A stretch of 64,000 nucleotides of DNA, taken from positions 3,162,001 through 3,226,000 of the forward strand of contig NZ_JBDNCH010000002.1 in NCBI RefSeq assembly GCF_039769985.1, given 5' to 3'. Every line of letters begins with the position of its first letter. Positions within the stretch are counted from its first letter, which is position 1. Source of the DNA: Ponticoccus litoralis (GTDB lineage: Bacteria > Pseudomonadota > Alphaproteobacteria > Rhodobacterales > Rhodobacteraceae). Of the stretch, positions 17,618 to 26,899 are shown piece after piece. Under the pieces are notes generated by a model that was not told the DNA's origin, searched no databases, and worked only from the letters and a program-made list of their open reading frames with translations. The translations under genes and the position numbers were made by a program.

Positions 17618-18268
17618 ATGGACTGGACACGCCCCGTCGACGGGTATTGCGAAAGGCTGGACGCCGCCTTCTGGGCGGAGCCGGTGAATGCCGCGACCAA
17701 CGCCGCCTTCCTGTTGGTGGCGCTGTTCATGTGGGGCCGGACCTTCGGTCTGGGCCGGGTGCTGGCGGCGGTGCTCTTCATCATCGGTGTGGGGTCGTTC
17801 CTCTTCCACACCCTTGCGCAGCCTTGGGCGGGGCTGGCGGACACGCTGCCGATCCTGGTCTTCGTGCTGCTGTATATCTTCGCCGCGAACCGGGACTTCT
17901 GGCGGCTGGGGACCCGGCCCGCCGCCGGTCTGACGCTGCTCTTCTTCCCCTTCGCCGCCGCCACCGCGCCCTTGTTCCGCATGATCCCCGGCATCGGCGG
18001 CTCTGCCCTTTACATGCCGGTGCCGCTGCTCATCCTGATCTACGCCGCGCTGCTGGCCGGGCGCGCCCCGCAGACCGCGCGGGGCCTTGCCCTCGGGGCC
18101 GGTATCCTGCTGGTCTCGCTGACCGCGCGCATCCTTGACGAACCGCTCTGCGCGCTCTGGCCGCTGGGCACGCATTTCCTGTGGCACCTGCTCAATGCGG
18201 CGATGCTGGGCTGGATGATCCACGTCTGGACCCGCCACAGGCTTGCGACCCGCGACGCGGGGCGGTAA
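17618..18268 (+). CDS. Ceramidase-family integral membrane hydrolase
   Basis: A protein of 216 residues with seven predicted membrane segments. Conserved metal-site residues of the alkaline ceramidase/PAQR (CREST) superfamily are visible: IGVGSFLFHTLAQPWAGLADTLPI (Ser, His, Asp) and GTHFLWHLLNAAML (two His in HxxxH arrangement). Such proteins hydrolyse amide-linked lipids at the membrane using zinc. The start ATG at 17618 (MDWTRPVDGYCERLD) matches the usual short cytoplasmic N-terminus. It is 33 bases ahead of gatC. Whether this organism makes sphingolipids is not shown here, so the substrate may be another N-acyl lipid. Confidence 0.82.
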   Translation: MDWTRPVDGYCERLDAAFWAEPVNAATNAAFLLVALFMWGRTFGLGRVLAAVLFIIGVGSFLFHTLAQPWAGLADTLPILVFVLLYIFAANRDFWRLGTRPAAGLTLLFFPFAAATAPLFRMIPGIGGSALYMPVPLLILIYAALLAGRAPQTARGLALGAGILLVSLTARILDEPLCALWPLGTHFLWHLLNAAMLGWMIHVWTRHRLATRDAGR

Positions 18269-18301
18269 AGCCGCAACCGACATTCAGCGAAAGAGGCCCC
18301 C

Positions 18302-18589
18302 ATGTCGATCGACATCGAGACCGCCGCGCGCGTGGCGAAACTCGCCCGCATCAAGGTGGAAGAGGACCAGCTGCCCGAGCTGGCGATTGCCTTCAACGAC
18401 ATCCTCGGCTTCATCGAGCAGTTGAACGAAGTCGACGTCGAGGGCGTCGAGCCCATGGTTTCGGTCACCCCGATGCGGCTGAAGCGGCGGCAGGACGGCG
18501 TCACCGACGGCAACCAGCAGGCCAAGGTGCTGTCCAACGCGCCCGACGCGCGCGAGGGCTTTTTCGCGGTTCCGAAGGTGGTCGAGTGA
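18302..18589 (+). CDS. gatC: Aspartyl/glutamyl-tRNA amidotransferase subunit C
   Basis: A protein of 95 residues, the usual length. MSIDIETAARVAKLARIKV and the FIEQLNEVDVEGVEP...RLKRRQDGV segment are typical of GatC, which wraps around GatA and GatB and stabilises the transamidase that converts Glu-tRNA(Gln) and Asp-tRNA(Asn). Its stop overlaps the gatA start (ATGA). gatB is not adjacent, as is common in Rhodobacteraceae. Confidence 0.95.
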   Translation: MSIDIETAARVAKLARIKVEEDQLPELAIAFNDILGFIEQLNEVDVEGVEPMVSVTPMRLKRRQDGVTDGNQQAKVLSNAPDAREGFFAVPKVVE

Positions 18590-20072
18590 TGAGCGAACTG
18601 ACGAAACTGAAAATCGCCGAGGCGCGCGACGCGCTGCGCAAGGGTGACGTGACAAGCGCCGAGCTGACAGAGGCCTGCCTTGGCGCCATCGAGGGCGCCG
18701 ATGCGCTGAACGCCTTCGTGCACAAGACGCCCGAGATCGCGCGCGAGATGGCCGCACAGGCCGACGCGCGGCTGAAGGCGGGCGAGGCGCCCGACCTCTG
18801 CGGCATCCCGCTGGGCATCAAGGACCTGTTCTGCACCAAGGGCGTGGCCTCTCAGGCGGCCTCGGGGATCCTCGAAGGCTTCAGGCCCGAGTACGAGTCC
18901 ACCGTCACCAGCCAGCTTTTCGACGCGGGCGCGGTCATGCTGGGCAAGCTGAACATGGACGAGTTCGCCATGGGCAGCAGCAACGAGACGAGCGTCTACG
19001 GCAATGCCGTGAACCCGTGGAAGACGGACGACCGGCAGCTGACGCCGGGCGGATCGTCGGGCGGCTCTGCCGCTGCCGTGGCCGCCGACCTCTGCCTTGG
19101 CGCGACGGGCACCGACACCGGCGGCTCGATCCGCCAGCCCGCCGCCTTCACCGGCATCACCGGCATCAAGCCGACCTACGGGCGCTGCTCGCGCTGGGGC
19201 ATCGTGGCCTTTGCCTCGTCGCTGGATCAGGCCGGGCCGATGACCAAGGACGTGCGCGACGCGGCGATCATGCTGCGCGCCATGTGCGGGCACGACCCCA
19301 AGGACAGCACCTCTGTCGACCTCGCGGTGCCGGATTTCGAGGCCGCGCTGACCGGCGACATCAAGGGCAAGACCATCGGGATTCCCAAGGAATACCACAT
19401 GGACGGCATGCCCGCCGAGATCGAGGCGCTCTGGGCCGAGGGCCGCGCCATGCTGCAGGATGCGGGCGCCAAGATCGTCGATATCTCGCTGCCGCACACG
19501 AAATACGCGCTGCCCGCCTATTACGTGATCGCCCCGGCAGAGGCCTCGTCGAACCTCGCCCGCTACGACGGGGTGCGCTACGGCCACCGCGCCAAGCTGG
19601 GGCAGGGGGACGGCATCACCGAGATGTATGAAAAGACCCGCGCCGAGGGCTTCGGCGAAGAGGTCCAGCGCCGCGTGATGGTGGGCACCTACGTGCTGTC
19701 AGCGGGCTTCTACGACGCCTATTACAACCGCGCGCGCAAGGTGCGGACGCTGATCAAGAAGGACTTCGAGGATGTCTTTGCCCGTGGCGTCGACGCGATC
19801 CTGACGCCTGCCACGCCCTCCGCCGCCTTCGGCCTGGGCGAGATGCAGGATGCCGATCCGGTCAAGATGTACCTCAACGACGTCTTCACCGTGACGGTCA
19901 ACCTTGCCGGTCTGCCGGGCATTGCCGTGCCCACCGGTCTGGACAAGCAGGGGCTGCCGCTGGGGCTGCAACTGATCGAGCCGATCCGTGGGAGGAAGGC
20001 GACCTGCTGAATACCGCCTATGCCCTCGAACGCGCGGCTGGATTTGTTTCCAAACCGGCGAAATGGTGGTAA
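18589..20072 (+). CDS. gatA: Aspartyl/glutamyl-tRNA amidotransferase subunit A (frameshift near 19990)
   Basis: The amidase signature is complete: Lys in PLGIKDLF, cis-Ser in TPGGSSGGSAAAVAA and nucleophile Ser in TDTGGSIRQPA. GatA releases ammonia from glutamine for the transamidase. Codons run in frame to LGLQLI, then the frame is disturbed between 19985 and 19996; the expected GRPWEEGDLLNTAYALERAA...KPAKWW continues in another register to TAA at 20070. Removing two bases restores ~494 residues, the normal length. Because the enzyme is essential in organisms lacking GlnRS or AsnRS, an error in the sequence is more likely than inactivation. Confidence 0.93.
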
Positions 20073-20103
20073 GGCGCCCGTTAACATTCTGGCAGGAACC
20101 CTC

Positions 20104-20835
20104 ATGCGTTACTTGATCTGCGGCGTGGCCAGCCTGGCCCTCATGGCGTGCGACCCCTCGATGCCCGACAGCGGTGCGGGGGTCGCGGAGCGCGGGCAGG
20201 GCGTCGGCTTTTCGGATTACGACAGCTACCAGTCCTACCATAAGGAGCGTGAGGCGCGGCTGAACGGCACCGCGTCCGCCACCACCATCGCCGCGCCCCC
20301 CGCGGTCAGCGGCGGTGCCCTGAGCGAGGCCGACTCGGTGGCCGACTCCAACGCGCGTATCGCGGCGGCGGCGGCCAATTCCGGTGTGGCGCCGCTGAAT
20401 GCCTCGCCGTCCAACGCGGCGCCGGCGATCGTGGAAAATGCGCGCGGCATCTCGGGCGAGAACGACTTCGACGCGGTCGCCGCACAGCGCGATATCGACG
20501 ACGACGCCCGCCTGATCGCGGAGAATCGCGCGCAGTACCAGGTGGTCGCCCCCGAGGCGCTGCCGACCCGCGAGGGTTCGAACCGTCCGAACATCGTGGC
20601 CTTCGCCCTGCAGACGACCAACCCGGTCGGCACCGCGCTGTACAAGCGCGGCGGCTTCAATGCCGAGGCCAAGTACCAACGCGCCTGCGCCTCTTACGCC
20701 TCGTCCGATCTTGCCCAGGAAGACTTCCTCGCCAGCGGCGGCCCGGAAAAGGACCGGAAGGGCATGGACCCGGACGGTGACGGTTTTGCCTGCAGCTGGA
20801 ACCCGGCCCCCTTCCGCGCGGTGCGCGGCGGCTGA
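20104..20835 (+). CDS. Lipoprotein with C-terminal excalibur-like domain
   Basis: A protein of 243 residues. MRYLICGVASLALMAC is a lipoprotein signal with lipobox LMAC (Cys 16). The middle (~20-150) is rich in Ala, Asn and Ser and probably disordered. The C-terminus KRACASYASSDLAQEDFLASGG...GMDPDGDGFACSW resembles the excalibur calcium-binding motif (DPDGDGxxC) found in secreted proteins, here with Cys pairs. It lies 31 bases after gatA and 5 bases before the amidase gene, so it may be cotranscribed with both. An outer-membrane periplasmic-facing location is inferred. Confidence 0.8.
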   Translation: MRYLICGVASLALMACDPSMPDSGAGVAERGQGVGFSDYDSYQSYHKEREARLNGTASATTIAAPPAVSGGALSEADSVADSNARIAAAAANSGVAPLNASPSNAAPAIVENARGISGENDFDAVAAQRDIDDDARLIAENRAQYQVVAPEALPTREGSNRPNIVAFALQTTNPVGTALYKRGGFNAEAKYQRACASYASSDLAQEDFLASGGPEKDRKGMDPDGDGFACSWNPAPFRAVRGG

Positions 20836-20840
20836 ACCGC

Positions 20841-21509
20841 GTGCCGGGCACCGGGGTTCCCCGGCATCCCTCGCCGAACCACGGCGAGCGCCGCGGGGTC
20901 ACCGCCCCCGACATGGTCGTGCTGCACTACACCGCCATGCAGTCGGCAGAGGCGGCGCGGGCGCGGCTCTGCGCGCCCGAGGTCGAGGTCTCGGCGCATT
21001 ACCTGATCGCCGAAGACGGCCGGACCTGGCAGATGGTCGAGGAAGAGCGCCGGGCCCGGCATGCCGGGGCCGGGGCCTGGGGCGCGGTCCGGGACGTGAA
21101 TTCCCACAGCATCGGGATCGAACTGGCGAACCGAGGCGATCATCCCTTTCCCGAACCGCAGATGCGCGCGCTGGAAGGCCTGCTGGCTCCGATGCTGGCG
21201 CGCTGGTCGATCCCGCCGGAGCGGGTCGTCGGCCATTCCGACACCGCCATCGCGCGCAAGATCGACCCGGGCCCGCGCTTCGACTGGCACAGGCTGGCGC
21301 GGCGGGGGCTTTCGGTCTGGCCGACACCCGCCAGCCCCGGGGACTTTCTGCGCGATTGCGCGCGGTTCGGCTATGACAGCGCGCAGGCCGGGGCAGAGGA
21401 AGTGTTGTGCGCCTTCCGCCTGCGGTTCCGGCCCATGGCCAGGGGCGCGCTGGAGGACAGGGACCGGGCGCTTGCCGCCGACCTCGCCGCGCGCTGGCCC
21501 GCCCGCTGA
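20841..21509 (+). CDS. N-acetylmuramoyl-L-alanine amidase, AmpD family
   Basis: A protein of 222 residues with a GTG start. The Amidase_2 fold shows zinc ligands in MVVLHYTAM (His), VGHSDTAI (His) and KIDPGPRFDW (Asp), and HSIGIELAN carries the catalytic Glu. No signal peptide is present, so it is probably the cytoplasmic AmpD type that removes the stem peptide from 1,6-anhydro-muropeptides during cell wall recycling. The unusual N-terminus MPGTGVPRHPSPNHGERRG matches the SPNHGxR start of AmpD-like proteins. It lies 5 bases after the lipoprotein stop. Confidence 0.88.
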   Translation: MPGTGVPRHPSPNHGERRGVTAPDMVVLHYTAMQSAEAARARLCAPEVEVSAHYLIAEDGRTWQMVEEERRARHAGAGAWGAVRDVNSHSIGIELANRGDHPFPEPQMRALEGLLAPMLARWSIPPERVVGHSDTAIARKIDPGPRFDWHRLARRGLSVWPTPASPGDFLRDCARFGYDSAQAGAEEVLCAFRLRFRPMARGALEDRDRALAADLAARWPAR

Positions 21510-21520
21510 GGCGCGGGACC

Positions 21521-21565
21521 AAATTTCTTCGAGGAAATTTGCCAAGAGTTTTCGAAAACTCTTGG
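21521..21565. repeat. Double palindrome between convergent genes
   Basis: AAATTTCTTCGAGGAAATTT followed after two bases by a perfect 24-base palindrome (arms CCAAGAGTTTTC / GAAAACTCTTGG). It is the second copy of the architecture at 6583-6624 and lies between the ends of the amidase gene and pccR, where it can terminate transcription from both sides. Confidence 0.65.
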
Positions 21566-21587
21566 CCGCCTGCGGGAGCCGGGCGCG

Positions 21588-22989
21588 CTATTCCAGCCGG
21601 TAGGGCAGGGTGTCGCGTCGGTCCGGGTCGATGGAGAGGTGTTTTTCAAGCGGCGGCACCGAGCGCTGGTGGCAATGGGTGCGTTCGCAGATCCGGCAGG
21701 AGATGCCGATGGGTTCGAAGGATGCGGCGCGAGTGAAGTCCATGTCATCGGCATAGACGAGGCCGGCGGCGTGGCGCACCTCGCATCCCAGCGCAATGGC
21801 GTAGCGCCGCACCGGCGCGCCGAAATGGCCGCCGGTCTTGGACACGTCCCGCGCCAGCAGGATGTAACGCACCCCGTCCGGCGTCTCGGCCAGTTGCCGC
21901 AGGAAGCGGCTCGGGCGTCTCGAAGGCGCGGTGGACGTTCCACAGCGGGCAGGCGCCGCCGAAGCGCGCGAATTGCAGCCGCGTGGCAGAGTGGCGCTTG
22001 GTGATGGTGCCGGCCTGATCGACGCGCACGAAGAAGAAGGGCACGCCCTTGCCGCCGGGCCGCTGCAGGGTGGAAAGCCGGTGGGCAACCTGTTCGATCG
22101 AGGCGCCGAAGCGCGCCGCCAGAAGCTCCAGATCGTGGCGCGTTTCCTGCGCGGCGGCGAGAAAGGCCTTGTAGGGCATCATCGCGGCCCCGGCGAAGTA
22201 GTTGGCCAATCCCAGCTTGGCGATGGCGCGCGCCTCTTCGGACTGGAAGCGCGCAAGGTCCAGCGTCGCGTCAAGCAGCTGGTTCTGCCGCAGGAGCGCG
22301 ACCTGCACCAGAAGCTGGAAGGTCTGCGTTTCCTTGGTCGCCAGCGCCGAGAGCGTGATCTCCTGCTTTTCGCTGTCGTAGACCCGCAGGGGCGTCGCGC
22401 GCACCAGCCGCGTGGTGATCCCGCGTGCCGCCAGCCGCTCCAGCGCGGCGCTGCGGATGTCGCTTTCCCCCTCGCTCAGCCGGGCGAAATGCTCTGCCGC
22501 GCGATCCACCGCATCGATGTAGTTGTCGCAGTAGTGGAAGAAGTCGCGCACCTCTTCCCGGGGGCTGGGTTGCAGCTGCGTGCCCTCGCGCCCCAGCGCC
22601 TCGTCCAGCGAGGCGAGCCTTTCGTGGGTCTGTCGGTAGGCACGATGCAGGGCCAGGAAGGCCCGCGCCAGAACCGGCGCGTTCGAGGCGGTCAGCCGCA
22701 GGTCCGCCAGCTGCGGCGTGCTTTCGCCGAAGACCGGGTCGGCCAGCGCCTCGCGCATGTCGCTGACCAGCCGTTCTGCATCGCCCTGCCCCAGTTCGGT
22801 GACGTCGAAGCCGAATTCCTGCGCCAGCGCCAGCACCACCGTCGTTGAAACGGGGCGGTTGTTGTTCTCCATCTGGTTCAGGTAGGGCAGCGAGATGCCC
22901 AGCTTCGCGGCGAAGTCCTTCTGTGTCAGGCCAAGGCGGCCGCGGATGTCGCGCAGCTTGGCGCCCGCGTAAAGCTTTTGCGGCGGCAT
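21588..22989 (-). CDS. pccR: Short-chain acyl-CoA responsive regulator PccR (frameshift near 21911)
   Basis: A protein of ~466 residues after correcting one base. Residues ~8-65 are an XRE helix-turn-helix (KLRDIRGRLGLTQKDFAAKLGISLPYLNQMENNNRPVS, split here as KLRDIRGRLGLTQ and LGISLPYLNQMENN), followed by the IrrE/ScfR effector region. The break at GCTCGGGC joins HRAFETP to SRFLRQLAETPDGVRYILLARD; the end carries the C-terminal Cys cluster ISCRICERTHCHQRS that marks the ScfR family. In Rhodobacter sphaeroides PccR activates propionyl-CoA carboxylase. Here it lies between the MFS gene and a repeat, with pccB divergent beyond the MFS gene. TTTGC repeats directly before its start suggest autoregulation. 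Confidence 0.88.
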
Positions 22990-22998
22990 ATCCGTCCC

Positions 22999-23035
22999 TT
23001 TGCATCTTTGCGAAGCCTTCGGGGCGACTTTGCAA
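22999..23035. promoter_or_regulatory. Putative PccR operator at its own gene
   Basis: TTTGC-ATC-TTTGC (22999-23011) lies 10 bases before the pccR start, and CTTTGCAA (23028-23035) 17 bases further upstream, in the 52-base gap between the MFS stop and pccR. The same TTTGC-N3-TTTGC repeat occurs twice in front of pccB. The site next to the start codon would suit repression of its own synthesis. Confidence 0.6.
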
Positions 23036-23041
23036 TGTCGC

Positions 23042-24268
23042 TCAGGCGGCGTCCAGCCCCCCGAGCTGCTTCTCGCGTGCCATGACATGCGCGATCGCCA
23101 GAACCGAGGCCACGCCGCAGGCGAACATCAGCCACAGCAGCGGCCATGCGCCGCTGCCCGGTTGCAGCATCGCGCCTGCCAGCGCCGAAAGCGCCGCGCC
23201 GCCGCCGATCATGATCGCCCCGCCCAGCCCCGAGGCCGAGCCCGCCAGATGCGGGCGCACCGACAGCGAGCCCGCGGTGGCATTGGGGATGGTCAGCCCG
23301 TTGCCGAGGCCCACCAGCGTCATGGAGCCGAAGAAGATCAGGGCAGAGCCGCCGCCGATGGCAAACAGCACCATGGTGACCGTCATGCCGCCCGACACGA
23401 CCACCGCGCCGATCAGCACCATGCGGTTGATCCCGACGCGGGCCGAATAGCGCCCGGACAGGTAGTTTCCGAGCATGTAGCCAATGGCGGGCGCGCCGAA
23501 ATAGTAGCCGATCACGGTCGAGGGCAGGCCATAGACCTCGGACCCCACGTAGGGGGCGCCGCCGAGGAAGGAAAAGAAGGCCCCGGAGGAAAAGGCGCAG
23601 GCCAGCGCATAGCCCCAGAACCGCTGCGAGCGGAAGAGTTCGGGGTATTGCGAGAATTGCTGCGACAGGGTCAGGCCGCTTTTGGCCGCGGTCTCTCCGA
23701 GGTCGCTCCGGACCAGCCAGATCATGAAAAGCCCGAGGCCCAGCATCAGCCAGAAGCTGGCCTTCCAGCCGAAGACGTCGCCGAGGTAGCCGCCGATGGC
23801 CGGGCTGACCATGGGAATCACCGCCATGCCCATGGTGACATAGCCGATCATCGAGGCGGCTTCGTTGGCGGGGACCATGTCGCGCACGACGGCGCGGCTG
23901 AGAACCATGGCGACGGTGACCACCGCCTGAAGCATGCGGAACAGCAGGAAGACGTAGACATTCGTCGCAAGCAGGCAGCCCAGCGTGGCCAGACAGAACA
24001 GCGCCAGCCCCGCAAGGATCACCGGGCGCCGCCCGATCTTGTCGGAAATCGGCCCAACGACAATCTGCAGCAGCGCGTTGGCCGCAAGATACACCGTCAC
24101 CGAAAGCTGCAAGAGACTGTAATCCGCCTCGTACCAGGCCGCCATGTCCGGCAGGCTGGGGAGGAAGATGCTCATCGTCAGCGCCGACATGCCTGCCAGA
24201 AGGACAAGCGTCGAGATATGGGGCGGGGTAGAGCGGTCCAGGAACCGCACGGGGCTTGGTGAACTCAT
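23042..24268 (-). CDS. MFS transporter, Bcr/CflA drug-resistance family
   Basis: A protein of 408 residues with 12 predicted membrane segments. ISDKIGRRPVILAGL is the family A-motif between segments 2 and 3, and VLSRAVVRDMVPANEAASMIGYVTMGMAVIPMVSP (quoted here as RAVVRDMVPANEAA and VIPMVSPAIGGYL) is the Bcr/CflA motif C that marks proton-coupled efflux. It probably forms a transcription unit with pccR and is divergent from pccB across a 187-base region containing two TTTGC-N3-TTTGC repeats. This suggests a role connected to propionate or short-chain acid stress, which is inference. Confidence 0.88.
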   Translation of the reverse strand: MSSPSPVRFLDRSTPPHISTLVLLAGMSALTMSIFLPSLPDMAAWYEADYSLLQLSVTVYLAANALLQIVVGPISDKIGRRPVILAGLALFCLATLGCLLATNVYVFLLFRMLQAVVTVAMVLSRAVVRDMVPANEAASMIGYVTMGMAVIPMVSPAIGGYLGDVFGWKASFWLMLGLGLFMIWLVRSDLGETAAKSGLTLSQQFSQYPELFRSQRFWGYALACAFSSGAFFSFLGGAPYVGSEVYGLPSTVIGYYFGAPAIGYMLGNYLSGRYSARVGINRMVLIGAVVVSGGMTVTMVLFAIGGGSALIFFGSMTLVGLGNGLTIPNATAGSLSVRPHLAGSASGLGGAIMIGGGAALSALAGAMLQPGSGAWPLLWLMFACGVASVLAIAHVMAREKQLGGLDAA

Positions 24269-24339
24269 GTGTTCAGCGGTAAGAGCATTCCGCTGTTTTG
24301 TCCAACCTTAGCGGCGGAAAAACATGCCCTGCGCATCAT

Positions 24340-24392
24340 TTTGCTGCTTTGCAATTTCCACAGCGCCAACTTCGCCGGATTTGCAAATTTGC
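24340..24392. promoter_or_regulatory. Putative PccR operators between MFS gene and pccB
   Basis: TTTGC-TGC-TTTGC (24340-24352) and TTTGC-AAA-TTTGC (24380-24392), separated by 27 bases, i.e. 40 bases start to start or close to four helical turns. The second ends 63 bases before pccB. TTTGCAAA-type motifs are reported for PccR upstream of pccB in Rhodobacter; here the common denominator of three sites is a direct repeat with 8-base periodicity. Confidence 0.65.
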
Positions 24393-24455
24393 CGGATAGT
24401 TCTTGAGGCCGCTGCATTCCCCTGTATTTTCCAGCCAAACCGAAAGGGGCGCCAG

Positions 24456-25991
24456 ATGAAAGACATTCTCCACGAATTGCAGGACCGCCGCGAGAACGCC
24501 CGCCTTGGCGGCGGGCAAAAGCGGATCGACGCGCAGCACGCCAAGGGCAAGCTGACCGCGCGCGAGCGGATCGAGCTTCTGCTCGACGAGGACAGCTTCG
24601 AGGAATACGACACCTTCGTCGCCCACCGCTGCACCGACTTCGGCATGGAGAAGAACCGGCCCTACGGCGATGGCGTGGTGACCGGCTGGGGCACCATCAA
24701 CGAGCGCATGGTCTATGTCTTCAGCCAGGATTTCACCGTGCTGGGCGGTTCGGTTTCGGCCACCCATGCGCAGAAGATCTGCAAGATCATGGATATGGCG
24801 GTGCAGAACGGCGCCCCGGTGATCGGGCTGAACGATTCGGGCGGCGCCCGCATCCAGGAAGGCGTGGACGCGCTGGCGGGTTATGCCGAGATCTTTCAGC
24901 GCAATATCATGGCCTCGGGCGTGGTGCCGCAGATCTCCGTGATCATGGGCCCCTGCGCGGGCGGGGCGGTCTACAGCCCGGCGATGACCGACTTCATCTT
25001 CATGGTGAAGGATTCGTCCTACATGTTCGTCACCGGCCCCGACGTGGTGAAGACCGTGACCAACGAGGTCGTCACCGCCGAGGAACTGGGCGGCGCCTCG
25101 ACCCATACAAAGAAGTCTTCCGTTGCCGATGGCGCCTTCGAGAACGACGTCGAGGCCACTGGCCGAGGTGCGCAGGCTGGTGGATTTCCTGCCGCTCAAC
25201 AACCGCGAGAAGCCCCCGGTGCGGCCCTTCTTCGACGACGTGGACCGGATCGAGACCAGCCTCGATACGCTGATCCCCGACAACCCCAACATGCCCTACG
25301 ACATGAAGGAGTTGATCACCAAGGTCGCGGACGAGGGCGATTTCTACGAGATCCGAGGAAGAATTCGCCAAGAACATGGTGACCGGCTTCATCCGGCTGG
25401 AAGGCCAGACCGTTGGTATCGTGGCGAACCAGCCGATGGTTCTGGCGGGCTGTCTGGACATCGACTCGTCGCGCAAGGCCGCGCGCTTCGTGCGGTTTTG
25501 CGACTGTTTCGAGATCCCGATCCTGACCTTCGTGGATGTGCCCGGCTTCCTGCCCGGGACGTCGCAGGAATACGGCGGCGTCATCAAGCACGGGGCGAAG
25601 CTGCTGTTCGCCTACGGCGAGGCGACGGTGCCCAAGGTGACGGTGATCACCCGCAAGGCCTATGGCGGTGCCTATGACGTGATGGCGTCCAAGCACCTGC
25701 GCGGCGACGTCAACTATGCCTGGCCCACGGCGGAAATCGCGGTGATGGGCGCCAAGGGCGCGACCGAGATCATCCATCGCGCCGATCTGGGTGACGCCGA
25801 GAAGATTGCCGCCCATACGGCGGAATACGAGGATCGCTTCGCCAATCCCTTCGTCGCCGCCGAGCGTGGCTTCATCGACGAGGTGATCCAGCCCAAGTCC
25901 ACCCGTCGCCGTGTCTCCAAGGCCTTCGCCATGCTGCGCAACAAGCAGCTGACAGATCCGCTGGAAGAAGCACGACAACATTCCGCTCTGA
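24456..25991 (+). CDS. pccB: Propionyl-CoA carboxylase, carboxyltransferase (beta) subunit (three frameshifts)
   Basis: Starts MKDILHELQDRRENARLGGG and contains the acyl-CoA carboxyltransferase landmarks GPCAGGAVYSPAMTDF, the oxyanion loops and GGAYDVMASKHLRGD. It transfers carboxyl groups from biotin on PccA to propionyl-CoA, making methylmalonyl-CoA. Three single-base insertions break the frame: at CACTGG (25157), CCGAGG (25353) and CCGCTGG (25958). Correcting them gives exactly 510 residues ending DPWKKHDNIPL with TGA at 25989, the canonical length and tail. All other positions agree with a functional enzyme. It is preceded by two putative PccR sites. Confidence 0.93.
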
Positions 25992-26000
25992 GGATCGACC

Positions 26001-26401
26001 ATGGTGGCTGAGGCCGACAGCATCGCGGGGCAGGGTGCGCCGACCGCCCGCCCGGGCCGCCGCAACGGCTGGTACAGATCCGCCGCGGCGGGGCGCTATG
26101 TCCTTGCCCGGCACTGGCCGCCGCGCTTCGATATCTGCGCGGAAACACGTCTGCCGATTGCGAGATCGCAGGCGGATCGCCTTGCAGGTGCGTCAAGATC
26201 TGTGGAGAGAATTAAAGCACTTGCGTGGTTTTTCACCCGTGATAGAAGTCTCGCAGTGCGACCAAGGTCTTAGTCTGGTCGCAGGTGGGCGGTTGAACGC
26301 GGTACGCACCATCGACCCTTGGGTCCAGGATTTCAGCGCTTTTGGACAATCCCGCCAATCGGGAACGATGGCTGTCCTGGGCGCGGGAGCGCACGTCATG
26401 A
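26001..26401 (+). CDS. Uncharacterised protein of the pccB-pccA interval (two frameshifts)
   Basis: Starts 10 bases after pccB. The readable parts are GRYVLARHWPPRFDICAETRLPIA, then RRIALQVRQDLWRELKHLRGFSPVIEV and, in a third register, ISALLDNPANRERWLSWARERTS with TGA at 26399. Two single-base corrections (near 26169 and 26311) give one protein of ~132 residues, basic and probably soluble. I know similar short proteins next to pccB in Rhodobacteraceae but no function. Coupling by ATGA to the next gene and position inside the pcc operon suggest a role linked to carboxylase assembly or propionate use; this is inference. Confidence 0.7.
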
Positions 26402-26899
26402 ACCGGCGTGCCTCAATTCCGCTGTCCTCGATGACGGCAGCACGGAACACCACCCCGGGCGCGCCCGCGGGTTCAGCAGCCCCGACGGGAGGAGCCTTCG
26501 GGTGTCGGGGCTGCGCCAAACTTGCCCTGATTGCAGTGACGCTTTGCCTGCCCGCGCCGGATCTTTCCGCGCAGGAAGCGGCAGTACGTTTCCCTGCCCT
26601 CGGGGCTGGTCGTCAACTATCTGGATCGCATCGACGAATCACCGACCTGGCGATACCGCTACATCGCGCCCGCGCTGGATGAGGAATCCGTCGATTTCAC
26701 CGCTGTCGCGCAGGACATGGAGGTGCTCTGCGCCACCCATGCCCTGCCGCAACTGCAGCATGACGGACGGTCACCCGAGCGTATCATCGTCTCGCTGATG
26801 TCCGAAAAACTGGACTTCGGCGTGATGTCGCCAGAGGTCCGTCAGTTCTTCGAGAGTTATCGCGTCGAGGATAACCTCTGCATCTGGGAGGTATTCTGA
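26398..26899 (+). CDS. DUF6497-like exported protein (frameshift near 26581)
   Basis: The ATG overlaps the preceding TGA. An N-terminal Arg/Ser/Thr-rich stretch leads to LALIAVTLCLPAPDLSAQE, a signal-like segment, and after one single-base correction near 26581 the frame continues YVSLPSGLVVNYLDRIDESPTWRYRYIAPAL to VEDNLCIWEVF, ending at 26899. The globular part (~110 residues) has conserved acidic and aromatic positions and two Cys. I link it to the DUF6497 family from memory; the assignment is tentative. No activity is known. Confidence 0.62.

Noticed and set aside
24456..25991. pccB as a decayed pseudogene with three mutations
   Set aside because: The three breaks each correct by one base to a canonical 510-residue protein, two of them at the CCWGG-type signature; pccA, scpA and pccR are present, so function is expected.
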